A DNA stretch of 49,703 bases, taken from the NCBI GenBank assembly GCA_900258555.1, contig LT984856.1:410836-460538 (forward strand), read 5' to 3'. Below, in pieces: positions 43,257-49,703 of this stretch; position 1 is the first letter of the stretch; every line of letters starts with the position of its first letter. Position numbers and translations under genes: made by a program. Under the pieces are notes generated by a model, which saw only the letters and a program-made list of their open reading frames with translations, was not told the DNA's origin and did not search any database. The DNA is from an uncultured Desulfobacterium sp. (lineage in GTDB: Bacteria > Desulfobacterota > DSM-4660 > Desulfatiglandales > Desulfatiglandaceae).

Positions 43257-43465
43257 ACCTTATGATAATCGACTATTTCCACGTCAAAGGCATCGTTGTT
43301 TCTCCAAATGAAGCAAATTCTCCATTGTTCGTTGATTCGAATGGAATGCTGTCCAGTTCGATCATCTTTGAGTTTTTCAATCCGGTTCGCCGGCGGGACT
43401 CGCAAGTCTTTAATAATAGAAATAAGAAATGGGGTCTGCCTTTGACTCTTATCGATTTTCATCAA
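43253..43465 (-). pseudogene. truncated HigB-type toxin copy
   Basis: From about residue 20 on, this 70-aa frame (DLRVPPANRIEKLKDDRTGQ to VEIVDYHK) repeats the C-terminal 50 residues of the intact HigB at 43824-44111, with few changes. The N-terminal part is unrelated sequence derived from a palindromic repeat. The nucleotide copies (about 43257-43413 and 43830-43986) are direct repeats 573 bp apart with high identity. The stop overlaps the radical SAM start codon (ATGA). It is not expected to be active. Confidence 0.75.
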
Positions 43466-43505
43466 GAGCTAACGGCAGATTTGACCTCTTTCTGACCCCT
43501 TTCTT
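43423..43505. repeat. palindromic repeat, REP-like (GGGGTCTGCCTTTGAC type)
   Basis: AATAAGAAATGGGGTC near the left and GACCCCTTTCTTATT near the right are near-complementary arms. The core GGGGTCTGCCTTTGAC recurs at 44327-44342 with a complete GACCCC end. This resembles REP-type repeats associated with single-domain Y1 transposases. Confidence 0.55.
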
Positions 43506-43514
43506 ATTTTCCGT

Positions 43515-43820
43515 TTAACCTGAAGCGGACAAGGGAGTAACTTCTTCATCGATTTTGGACTCCATGTCATCTTCCGCGACATCGAGTTCATAGTCCATTT
43601 GAAGGCCAAGCCAAAACTGTGCGGACATACCAAAATATCGTGCAAGCCGTAACGCCGTATCTGCGGTAATACCTCGCTTACCCAAGACAATTTCGTTAAT
43701 CCTCCGTGCCGGAACATGAAGAGCTAAAGCGAGCTTGTTCTGGCTCAAACCCATCGGTTCGAGGAATTCCTTTTGCAGTATTTCTCCCGGATGAACTGGA
43801 TTCATTTTTTTTTGTTTCAT
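43515..43820 (-). CDS. higA: HigA-family antitoxin
   Basis: A 101-aa antitoxin of the HigA/VapI helix-turn-helix type: MNPVHPGEILQKEFLEPMGLSQNKLALALHVPARRINEIVLGKRG contains the HTH and the typical HPGEIL start. It follows the toxin gene by three bases, the toxin-first order usual for HigBA. It should neutralise HigB and repress the pair. Confidence 0.92.
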   Translation of the reverse strand: MKQKKMNPVHPGEILQKEFLEPMGLSQNKLALALHVPARRINEIVLGKRGITADTALRLARYFGMSAQFWLGLQMDYELDVAEDDMESKIDEEVTPLSASG

Positions 43821-43823
43821 GAT

Positions 43824-44111
43824 TTACCCCTTATGATAATCGACTATTTCAACGTCAAAGGCATCGTTATTTCTCCAAATGAAGCAAATCCTCCATTGTT
43901 CATTGATTCGAATGGAATGCTGTCCAATTCGATCACCTTTGAGTTTTTCAAGCCGGTTCGCCGGCGGGACTCGCAAATCATTAATGCTTCTTGAACGATT
44001 GAGCATTCGCAGTTTTCTTAAGGCTATTCTTTGCAACTCATCCGGTAAGTTCCGAGACCGTTCCCGCTTAAATATTTTTTCGGCTTCCTTATCTTTAAAT
44101 GCTCTTATCAT
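43824..44111 (-). CDS. higB: HigB-family toxin (RelE superfamily mRNA interferase)
   Basis: A 95-aa toxin with the HigB signature: IRAFKDKEAEKIFKRERSRNLPDELQRIALRKLRML, then PPANRLEKLKGDRIGQHSIRINEQWRICFIW with the conserved RINEQWR. By family it cleaves mRNA on the ribosome. It is complete and precedes its antitoxin. A partial copy of its 3' half lies after the antitoxin gene. Confidence 0.92.
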   Translation of the reverse strand: MIRAFKDKEAEKIFKRERSRNLPDELQRIALRKLRMLNRSRSINDLRVPPANRLEKLKGDRIGQHSIRINEQWRICFIWRNNDAFDVEIVDYHKG

Positions 44112-44359
44112 ACTAAAAATATATAACCCTTTTAACGTTTAACGTCAAGGGGTAATTTTATCGAGAGATATGTTCCAATGCCCCACTTCACACGCGCACG
44201 TTTTTTCAGGGCGTCGTCGTGAAAGCGGATGTTAAATATTTAAAGTATTAATTTCTTCATTTCCTCAATAGAAGACTGCCAGCGAGGGAAACCCTCAATT
44301 CGATAATGTAATGGGGTCATAATGGGGTCTGCCTTTGACCCCTTTCCATTTATTCAAAT

Positions 44360-44373
44360 TGTCTCATGAGACA
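44360..44373. promoter_or_regulatory. candidate operator palindrome TGTCTCATGAGACA
   Basis: A perfect 14-bp palindrome with two further half-site copies (44395-44401, TGAGACA; 44596-44602, TGTCTCA) in the same leader region. This is typical of an upstream activating sequence. The regulator is unknown. Confidence 0.45.
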
Positions 44374-44697
44374 TTAATGTTTCTATAATTATCTTGAGAC
44401 ACTATAACTCTCGGCATATCTTTCGGTGAGACTCCATTATAACTTATTAAAATCGCGCATACTATTAACTGATTGCCCTCATCATTAATAAAATATTCTA
44501 AAAGGGCAAATCTTTGTTCTCTTTTCCTTCTCTGTCAAATCAAATGATATCAATATATTATTCATTCTTTGTTTTATGAAAGAAGCGGATATTAGTGTCT
44601 CATATCGTGGGGCATGTTATAGCGCAAGGCAATTTCCTGGATTTACTAACATATTGAATTTACGTACTGCTTACAACCGCAAGGCAATTTTTCCTCG

Positions 44698-44714
44698 TTG
44701 GCACAGATTTTGGA
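44698..44714 (+). promoter_or_regulatory. possible sigma-54 promoter (-24/-12 type)
   Basis: TTGGCAC-N5-TTGGA has a perfect -24 element and correct spacing (10 bases between the GG and the -12 dinucleotide). The -12 position reads GG instead of GC. It lies about 100 bp before the small Cys-containing gene at 44812. Moderate to low confidence because of the -12 mismatch. Confidence 0.35.
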
Positions 44715-44811
44715 AATTAACAAACGTATAAAGACATCATCCATTAAGTTGATGATAAGGGGGGGCAATTTATTGCTATTTCTCAAATAGTTGAAAAAGG
44801 AGGTTTTGATT

Positions 44812-45057
44812 ATGCATGATAAAAACAAATTATGTCAAAAGATCAAGTCCATCCATCCCGATATCGGAGAGTGCGGCATAGATGTAACCGTAGAATGGGA
44901 TGAGGAGAAAAGGGCATGGCTTGTAGACCTCAAAAAAGATAAACATGAGCTTAAAACCCACTTAGAACCACAAGATGCTGACGGTTGCATGGAAGGCAAA
45001 CAGTGTGTGTCGCTCGGACTTCAGATAGCTCAGTTGAAAGCCAATATTGGGGCATAG
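44812..45057 (+). CDS. small conserved-looking cysteine-containing protein
   Basis: This 81-aa soluble protein starts at ATG 44812 with AAAGGAGG nine bases upstream. It has four cysteines (CQKIKSIHPDIGECGIDV, then GCMEGKQC) and an acidic central strand (VTVEWDEEKRAWLVDLKKD). I do not recognise a named family. Its position at the head of a group of stress, ferredoxin, thioredoxin and Fe-S proteins suggests a redox or metal role, which is inference. The strong ribosome site and likely regulated upstream region support a real, well-expressed gene. Confidence 0.75.
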   Translation: MHDKNKLCQKIKSIHPDIGECGIDVTVEWDEEKRAWLVDLKKDKHELKTHLEPQDADGCMEGKQCVSLGLQIAQLKANIGA

Positions 45058-45176
45058 GGAATTATTATACTCGAATATTGTATGATCATAAAGTTCTTTC
45101 CAGAAGCTCGGACGATATCTTGAACCAATATTTAAGAGCGTGTCATTTAATGTTCAGTTATTAGGTGATAAATAAG

Positions 45177-45344
45177 ATGGAACATAAAAACAAAAATGCT
45201 GGTAAAATATCAACGAATAATGTTTTGATATTTGAGGAAAGTCTTTTGCCCTGTAGCAAAGCACCTAGCGCGGAACACAATAGGTCTCATGATGAAGACG
45301 AGCCTTGTGATGACAGCAGGGCAGGAAAGATTGATAAAAAATGA
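45177..45344 (+). CDS. possible 55-aa small protein
   Basis: A short open frame from ATG 45177 to TGA 45344 encodes a very hydrophilic peptide (MEHKNKNAGKISTNNVLIFE and so on) with two Cys, in LPCSKAP and EDEPCDD. The ribosome site is weak (GGTGATAAATAAG). It lies between the Cys-containing protein and the universal stress gene on the same strand. It is not recognised and may be spurious. Confidence 0.35.
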   Translation: MEHKNKNAGKISTNNVLIFEESLLPCSKAPSAEHNRSHDEDEPCDDSRAGKIDKK

Positions 45345-45539
45345 CGCTATTTGAAACAGAAATTAAATTCGTACAATTTTGTCCAGAATCAAAGATGGCG
45401 ATTCATGTTCTAATGGGATCAGGTATGTTTGAGAGTGAGGGATCTTGACCTTGTAGTGCGCAGAAATGGACATTTTGTATTTGGGACAATCCATGTGATT
45501 TATTATCAGGTTGTATCAACCCAAAGGGGAGGAATGCAT

Positions 45540-45983
45540 ATGGATAGAAAAAAGATTCTCTGGCCCACGGATCTTTCAGAAAACGCAAGAAAGGCTTTAC
45601 CTTATGTTTCATCTCTTGCGGAAAAGTATGACACTGATGTGCACGTGCTTTATGTTATAGAGGAACTCGGTCACCACGAGCGGTGGTATGGAGAATTCGA
45701 CAAATCACATATTGACCGGATTCATGAATGGGAGAATGAAAAGGCTAAGGAACGACTCGATCAAATCTGTAAAAAAAACTTGGAGGGTTGTCACCTCTAT
45801 ACAAGACATATAGCCATCGGCGACCCTGCTCAAGAAATCTTGCGGCTTATTGATAAAGAAAAGGTAGACATGGTTGTAATGGCTTCCCGTGGAGAAAAGG
45901 GCCATTTTCAATTCGGGAGTGTAGCTGAAAAGGTCGTCAAGAATTCTCCTGTTCCTGTAGTAACAATTCCGTGTAGAAAATAG
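45540..45983 (+). CDS. universal stress protein (UspA family)
   Basis: A 147-aa UspA-fold protein starting at ATG 45540, eight bases after GGGGAGG. It begins KKILWPTDLSENARKALPYVSSLAEKY and has the nucleotide-binding signature MASRGEKGHFQFGSVAEKVVKNSPVPVV (the G-x2-G-x9-G-S/T pattern), so ATP binding is likely. Earlier in-frame codons lack a ribosome site. It belongs to the run of small redox and stress genes. Confidence 0.9.
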   Translation: MDRKKILWPTDLSENARKALPYVSSLAEKYDTDVHVLYVIEELGHHERWYGEFDKSHIDRIHEWENEKAKERLDQICKKNLEGCHLYTRHIAIGDPAQEILRLIDKEKVDMVVMASRGEKGHFQFGSVAEKVVKNSPVPVVTIPCRK

Positions 45984-46104
45984 AGCTGCGACGCTAATTG
46001 TATGCCCCTGTAATGATTTCTGATAAGAGTGAGCATTGTCATCGTTGAATGTGTGGAGAAATTTGTAGTAAAAGATGGTGTCACCCTTCGCAAAGGAGTC
46101 TTAA

Positions 46105-46296
46105 ATGGCAAAAAGAGTGATTGTTGACCAAGAGGAATGCATCGGGTGCGGCAATTGTGAAGACGTCTGCCCTGACGTATTCAAGCTGGATAAAGACAAG
46201 GAGAAATCTGAAGTAGTTAAGGTCGAGGGTGGCCCAGTGAAATGTATTGAGGAGGCAATGGAGGCCTGTCCTGTTTCCTGCATCCACTGGGAATAG
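46105..46296 (+). CDS. [4Fe-4S] ferredoxin
   Basis: A 63-aa ferredoxin with the cluster motif CIGCGNCEDVCP and a distal CPVSC, typical of single [4Fe-4S] ferredoxins of sulfate reducers (three Cys in CxxCxxC plus one in the distal CP). The ATG has AAGGAGT upstream. A low-potential electron carrier in the cytoplasm; its redox partner is not evident. Confidence 0.93.
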   Translation: MAKRVIVDQEECIGCGNCEDVCPDVFKLDKDKEKSEVVKVEGGPVKCIEEAMEACPVSCIHWE

Positions 46297-46377
46297 GCTT
46301 GTATTTTGTTTGGATTACGCCTGTTTTCTTAATTTGGAATACAACTCTGATATCCCTGATTAGGGAGGTTATAAAAG

Positions 46378-46725
46378 ATGGCGACCAAATTATCCGTTCC
46401 AATTGAGGATGATCAATTTGAAGACATGGTGCTAAATGCCCATGGCGTGGTCGTGGTGGACTTCTGGGCCCCGCGGTGCGGTACGTGTTTACAAATGGCG
46501 CCAGCGCTTGAAACCTTTGCAGCCGCAAACGAAGGCACAGCAAAAATCTACACGCTCGATGTGGATGACAACCCAAAGACTTCAGAAAGGCTTGAAATCA
46601 GAAGTGTTCCCACTGTCATTTTTTTTATGAACGGCCAAGTTCAACATATATCCCGCGGGGCCATGTCAGCCGTTAGTCTGCAAAACAAGCTCAACGAATT
46701 GCTCTCACAAGCGCAATCTAAATAA
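46378..46725 (+). CDS. thioredoxin-like protein with CGTC active site
   Basis: A 115-aa thioredoxin-fold protein: VVVVDFWAPRCGTCLQMAP and the cis-proline motif RSVPTVIFF. The active site reads R-C-G-T-C instead of W-C-G-P-C, so its redox potential or partner should differ from standard thioredoxin. The ATG follows AGGGAGG. It faces the nifS-like gene tail to tail, with eight bases between. Confidence 0.92.
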   Translation: MATKLSVPIEDDQFEDMVLNAHGVVVVDFWAPRCGTCLQMAPALETFAAANEGTAKIYTLDVDDNPKTSERLEIRSVPTVIFFMNGQVQHISRGAMSAVSLQNKLNELLSQAQSK

Positions 46726-46733
46726 GCCCCAAA

Positions 46734-47909
46734 TCATGCGTGGGCCGATTTTGGGTAAAGGGGAGAGATTTCCCGCAGCGTCTTCACTGCTTCTCGGAGC
46801 GCCTTTAGAAAGCGAAACAGGTCTTCCTTTTTATTTTCTATTCCCCAGGTAATCACCAAGGTCCCTTGGGCGTCAGCAAAGTCGCGCCCGATAGAAAGGA
46901 GAACATGAGAGGCCTGAAGAGCCCCGGCAGCACAAGCCGATCGCGTTGATACGGCGATATTGTCGTCATCTAGCATCAGAACCAGGCTTTCTCCCTCAAT
47001 GTACTTGATTGACACGCTTACGAGATTAGGAAGGCTGCGTTCAGGATGGCCGTTAATGATATAGTGCTCTATGTAATTGGGTAGTTCTCTTAAAACCGTC
47101 TCCTTCATCTCCTTCATATGGGCCGTTCTGCCCTCCATGTCCTTCACCGCAAGTTCAGCGGCCACACCCATGCCGATTATTCCGATAAGGTTCTCTGTGC
47201 CTGCCCTCCGGTTGCTCTCTTGCACCCCCCCGTCAAGAAGAGGCCAGAGGTGAGTCCCCCTACGGACATACAGTCCTCCCACTCCAGTGGGGCCATAAAA
47301 AGGATTGGAGGCAAAACTGAGAAGGTCAACTCCCAGTTTTTGCACATCCACAGGAACAACGCCGACAGAATCTACCGCATCCACATGAAACACTACATTT
47401 TTTTCTCGGGTAATGCTGGCGATTTCTTCGATGGGCTCAATGGTGCCGATTTCATTGTTGCTGTGCATTATAGAAACCAGCACGGTGTCTTCCTTGATTG
47501 CCTTTGCAACATCCGAAGGATTGACTAGGCCGTATGAATCTACGGGCACGGATGTCACCTTGTAATCCATCATCTTAAGCCGCCTAAGACTCCTTAACAC
47601 GGCGTTATGCTCAATGTTGGATGTTACAATGTGCTTGCCCTTTTCTGCCTTTGCCCAGGCGACCCCTTTGACGGCAAGATTCACAGACTCGGTGCCACCT
47701 GAGGTAAACACGACCTCTTTGGGGCTTTCAGAGTTGATCATCTGGGCCACGGACTCTCGGGATTTTTCAAGGGCCTCAGAGGCCCGATCTCCCAACTTGT
47801 GTTGACTGGAAGGGTTGCCAAAGTCCGCCCTGATGGCATTAATCATGGCATCCTTGACTTCAGGCAGTAGAGGATTTGCTGAAAGATGATCGAGATTAAC
47901 AATGTCCAT
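46734..47909 (-). CDS. NifS/IscS-like protein lacking the PLP lysine
   Basis: A 391-aa class-V aminotransferase-fold protein related to cysteine desulfurase. The start ATG 47909 follows GGGAGGG. Conserved parts include GNPSSQHKLGDRASEAL, FTSGGTESVNLAVKG, NIEHNAVL and HVDAVDSVG. The loop Cys is present at Cys326 (STRSACAAG). The segment that normally reads SAHK-(F/I)xGPKG, with the PLP Schiff-base Lys, here reads SNPFYGPTG: position 203 is Pro and the second Lys is Thr. It therefore probably does not desulfurate cysteine by the PLP route. A similar loss is known in Archaeoglobus fulgidus IscS. It follows the nifU-like gene by 17 bases and likely works with it. Confidence 0.88.
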   Translation of the reverse strand: MDIVNLDHLSANPLLPEVKDAMINAIRADFGNPSSQHKLGDRASEALEKSRESVAQMINSESPKEVVFTSGGTESVNLAVKGVAWAKAEKGKHIVTSNIEHNAVLRSLRRLKMMDYKVTSVPVDSYGLVNPSDVAKAIKEDTVLVSIMHSNNEIGTIEPIEEIASITREKNVVFHVDAVDSVGVVPVDVQKLGVDLLSFASNPFYGPTGVGGLYVRRGTHLWPLLDGGVQESNRRAGTENLIGIIGMGVAAELAVKDMEGRTAHMKEMKETVLRELPNYIEHYIINGHPERSLPNLVSVSIKYIEGESLVLMLDDDNIAVSTRSACAAGALQASHVLLSIGRDFADAQGTLVITWGIENKKEDLFRFLKALREAVKTLREISPLYPKSAHA

Positions 47910-47926
47910 AAGAATTTCCCTCCCTT

Positions 47927-48442
47927 CTATGCTCCAGTTGTAGTTACATTCAGTTGGCAATTGGGGCAGGTGCTCTCGCCTTCGGGTAGTTGCGTGTCGC
48001 AATACGGACAATAGCACGCCTCCCCGTGTTTATGCATGGGGAGATCCTTCCTCAAGGGCTCTTCCTTGGGCTGACCTGCTTTCTTTGCCTCGTAATCCTT
48101 TATGGCTACCTGGAGGGCATCTGCACCCAAATTGGAACAATGAAGCTTATTCTTGGGGAGGCCTTCAAGTGCTTCGGCAACGTCCTTATTTGTGATCTTC
48201 TTTGCGTCATCAATGCTCTTTCCTTTGGCCATTTCGGTAAGCATACTGGACACGGCAATAGCCGCCCCGCATCCGAAGGTTTGAAACTTGATATCATCAA
48301 TATAATCGTCCTTGACTTTAAGAAAGATCGTCATCATATCGCCGCAAAGGGGATTTCCAACCTCGCCTTTACCGTCCGGGTCCTCAATAATACCTACATT
48401 TCTTGGGCTCCGAAAATGATCCATAACTGTCTTTGAATACAT
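47927..48442 (-). CDS. NifU/IscU-type Fe-S scaffold with C-terminal zinc ribbon
   Basis: A 171-aa protein. The N-terminal 125 or so residues form an IscU-like scaffold with its three cluster Cys in GNPLCGDM, TFGCGAAIA and LHCSNLGADAL, the Asp after the first Cys, and KTVMDHFRSPRNVG. The tail contains CYCPYCDTQLPEGESTCPNC, a rubredoxin/zinc-ribbon-like C-x2-C pair set not present in standard IscU. ATG 48442 follows GGAGGAGG. It is paired with the lysine-less NifS-like gene, suggesting a scaffold complex that gets sulfur another way. Confidence 0.9.
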   Translation of the reverse strand: MYSKTVMDHFRSPRNVGIIEDPDGKGEVGNPLCGDMMTIFLKVKDDYIDDIKFQTFGCGAAIAVSSMLTEMAKGKSIDDAKKITNKDVAEALEGLPKNKLHCSNLGADALQVAIKDYEAKKAGQPKEEPLRKDLPMHKHGEACYCPYCDTQLPEGESTCPNCQLNVTTTGA

Positions 48443-48569
48443 TTTAAACACCTCCTCCTTGACATTTGATACAAATTAATAACGAATTGCTCACAGTAAA
48501 GAGATTTCGGAAATAATACACAGATGAACGAAACTGAATAATACCCCTTCATGATCAAATTTCACACTT

Positions 48570-49031
48570 TCATAACTTATTTAAATTGTCTTGCCTGTCT
48601 GCCAGACGTTGATCAAGACTGAACATCCCTCCCCCACCAATGACCAACGCGAGACATATGCCCAGAACCAGGATATGGTATTCGAATCCTTCTCCCTTCT
48701 GCAGGCCGAACCAATTCATAAAGAAACCGTTTTGAATATGGTAGAGGGACATACATATTGATATGCTTATCCCTGTGGCCAAGGCCCAGAGTCTGCTAAG
48801 AAACCCGAGGACGAGCAGAAGAGCACCGAGAAATTCCGTCGTCATTAGTAGAATGACGGACCATGCCGGAAAGCCCATCGCTGAAAACTGGTGGATTGTC
48901 GCTGTAAATCCCGAACCTCCGAACCAACCAAGAACTTTTTGGGTACCATGGGGGAAAATAACAATGGCTAGTGCAAGCCGTACAACAAGGAGTGATGGGC
49001 TGTTCTCTGTTTTTAGAAGCATGCGGATCAT
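48570..49031 (-). CDS. DoxX-family membrane protein
   Basis: A 153-aa protein with four hydrophobic helices, matching the DoxX family (LVVRLALAIVIFPHGTQKVLGWFGG, then FLGALLLVLGFLSRLWAL). GGAGGG lies seven bases before the ATG. DoxX proteins are linked with quinone or sulfur and oxidative stress functions, but no specific reaction can be stated. It lies upstream of the nifU-like gene on the same strand, with a 127-bp gap. Confidence 0.88.
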   Translation of the reverse strand: MIRMLLKTENSPSLLVVRLALAIVIFPHGTQKVLGWFGGSGFTATIHQFSAMGFPAWSVILLMTTEFLGALLLVLGFLSRLWALATGISISICMSLYHIQNGFFMNWFGLQKGEGFEYHILVLGICLALVIGGGGMFSLDQRLADRQDNLNKL

Positions 49032-49084
49032 AATTCTTCCCTCCGTTTTAGAGATTACTATAAAGCGTCAAGTCTTCCTTTGAC

Positions 49085-49192
49085 CCTTGCTACCTAAAGT
49101 TATAATGACAAGAGATCGCAGTAGGGATGCTGGTTAGCCAGCATCCCCCGCACAGATCACAGCGAGCACTGCTAATGCACTGGGCTCCTGCT
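49085..49192 (-). other. group II intron-like RNA segment downstream of the RT relic
   Basis: After the reverse-transcriptase stop, the minus strand reads GAGCCCAGTGCATTAGCAGT, then GATCTGTGCGGGGG and a perfect 10-bp stem (49124-49133 with 49138-49147). This resembles the structured segment that follows group II intron reverse transcriptases. Boundaries are uncertain. Confidence 0.5.
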
Positions 49193-49496
49193 TCAAGTAT
49201 CGAGGCGCATACGTTCCAGTGGATAAGGATGACAGATAAAAGGGCTAGGCAGCCACTTCTTGGCTATCCTATTCATTCGTTCCCATGTTATATGATGTCT
49301 CTGAGTTCTGCGACGCAATGACCTACACCACATGCGCATGATCTCTTCCCTAAAAAGAGTAAGACTTTTTCCGTTCCATGGCACCCCGTATTATCTACAA
49401 TAGCCTACAATTACAGAACGTAGCAAGTTGCCTTGCTCCGGGATTGACCAGTGCCGTCTTTCTGTCATGGTTTGCTTTAGTTCCACCAATCTATTG
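49193..49496 (-). pseudogene. decayed group II intron reverse transcriptase/maturase, C-terminal part
   Basis: The minus strand encodes MTERRHWSIPEQGNLLRSV, then YGVPWNGKSLTLFREEIMRMW, SLRRRTQRHHITWERMNRIA and KWLPSPFICHPYP, which match the C-terminal maturase/X domain of group II intron reverse transcriptases. An in-frame TAA at 49391-49393 interrupts it and the upstream catalytic part is missing. It is a dead fragment. Confidence 0.75.
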
Positions 49497-49618
49497 CGGG
49501 AACAAAAAAACCGGGGTAAGAGCTACTCATTTGACAAACCGACTGTATTCTCGATTAATTTCAGAAACCGCATCAGGTTTACATATATAATGAGCACCAC
49601 CGAATTATATTTTTTGCC

Positions 49619-49659
49619 GCATCGCACATTTGTGTGGGTGCCCCCAATATGTTGTGGTC
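49619..49659 (-). repeat. 41-bp repeat, right copy (inverted relative to 51-91)
   Basis: Reverse complement of the repeat at 51-91 with one mismatch (G for T at the 19th base). The flanking DNA at 49497-49618 and 49660-49703 shows no gene. Confidence 0.85.
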
Positions 49660-49703
49660 GGATTATTGTTTTTCTGACCGGAATGAGTTAGCGTAGTTTC
49701 AAG

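Larger units (their letters stand above)
44112..44811. other. 700-bp non-coding region with repeats and regulatory motifs
   Basis: No gene was seen. It contains a REP-like GGGGTCTGCCTTTGACCCC (44327-44345) and a perfect palindrome TGTCTCATGAGACA (44360-44373). Further TGTCTCA/TGAGACA copies occur at 44395-44401 and 44596-44602. Two CGCAAGGCAATTT direct repeats lie at 44623-44635 and 44678-44690. A sigma-54-like site follows at 44698-44714. Confidence 0.6.

Noticed and set aside
49193-49384. Small intact gene of 63 codons
   Set aside because: The sequence matches only the C-terminus of a group II intron reverse transcriptase, and the same frame continues upstream past a stop codon, so it is a relic.

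Overview
The window looks like a chromosomal segment of a strictly anaerobic Desulfobacterota (deltaproteobacterial) bacterium, probably a sulfate reducer or a close relative. The grounds are a biotin operon behind a TTGTCAACC-N15-GGTTGACAA BirA palindrome, a NifS/IscS-type protein without its PLP lysine next to a NifU scaffold, hydrogenase maturation genes, a sigma-54 two-component system, and many small dispersed palindromic repeats. Genus is not resolved. No rRNA or tRNA gene was recognised.

Region 1 (about 200-15,320, all minus strand) is a type III-A (Csm) CRISPR-Cas locus. In transcription order it holds cas6 and a CARF-family NE0113 gene; then csm1/cas10-csm2-csm3-csm4-csm5, a nucleotidyltransferase with a small partner, an AAA/DUF4143 ATPase and a CARF-HEPN (Csm6-like) nuclease; then cas1 and two different cas2 genes. 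The same palindrome GCAACGTTGC lies upstream of cas10, cas6 and cas1, which suggests that all three units are switched together. Cas10 keeps its HD and GGDD motifs, so it should cut DNA and make cyclic oligoadenylate; Csm3 keeps its catalytic Asp. No CRISPR array is visible. An ORF6N (KilA-N-like) gene between the two csm/cas6 units is split by a 308-bp, internally deleted IS200/IS605-type element.

Region 2 (15,394-25,178) holds a sigma-54 response regulator and sensor kinase (minus), a penicillin-binding transpeptidase with its SEDS partner (plus), an AT-rich and palindromic repeat block, RecQ helicase (plus) and a Crp/Fnr regulator (minus).

Region 3 (25,187-34,645) is a biotin operon: bioB-bioA-hotdog dehydratase-SDR-ACP-nitroreductase-ketosynthase-second hotdog-bioF-bioD (minus), diverging from birA (plus) across a clear BirA operator. 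The fatty-acid-synthase-like genes inside it probably build the pimeloyl chain on a private ACP. A 61-bp perfect inverted repeat follows bioD.

Region 4 (34,725-41,284) carries a small CBM48-like protein, a hypothetical protein, hypC-hypF-hypD-hypE-hypA for [NiFe]-hydrogenase maturation (no hypB and no hydrogenase subunits here) and a small membrane protein.

Region 5 (41,349-49,703) has a RiPP-type radical SAM/B12 protein, a HigBA toxin-antitoxin pair with a duplicated toxin tail, a leader region rich in TGTCTCA motifs, small Cys-containing proteins, a universal stress protein, ferredoxin, a CGTC thioredoxin, the NifS-NifU pair, DoxX, and a decayed group II intron reverse transcriptase. The two window ends carry 41-bp inverted copies of one sequence.
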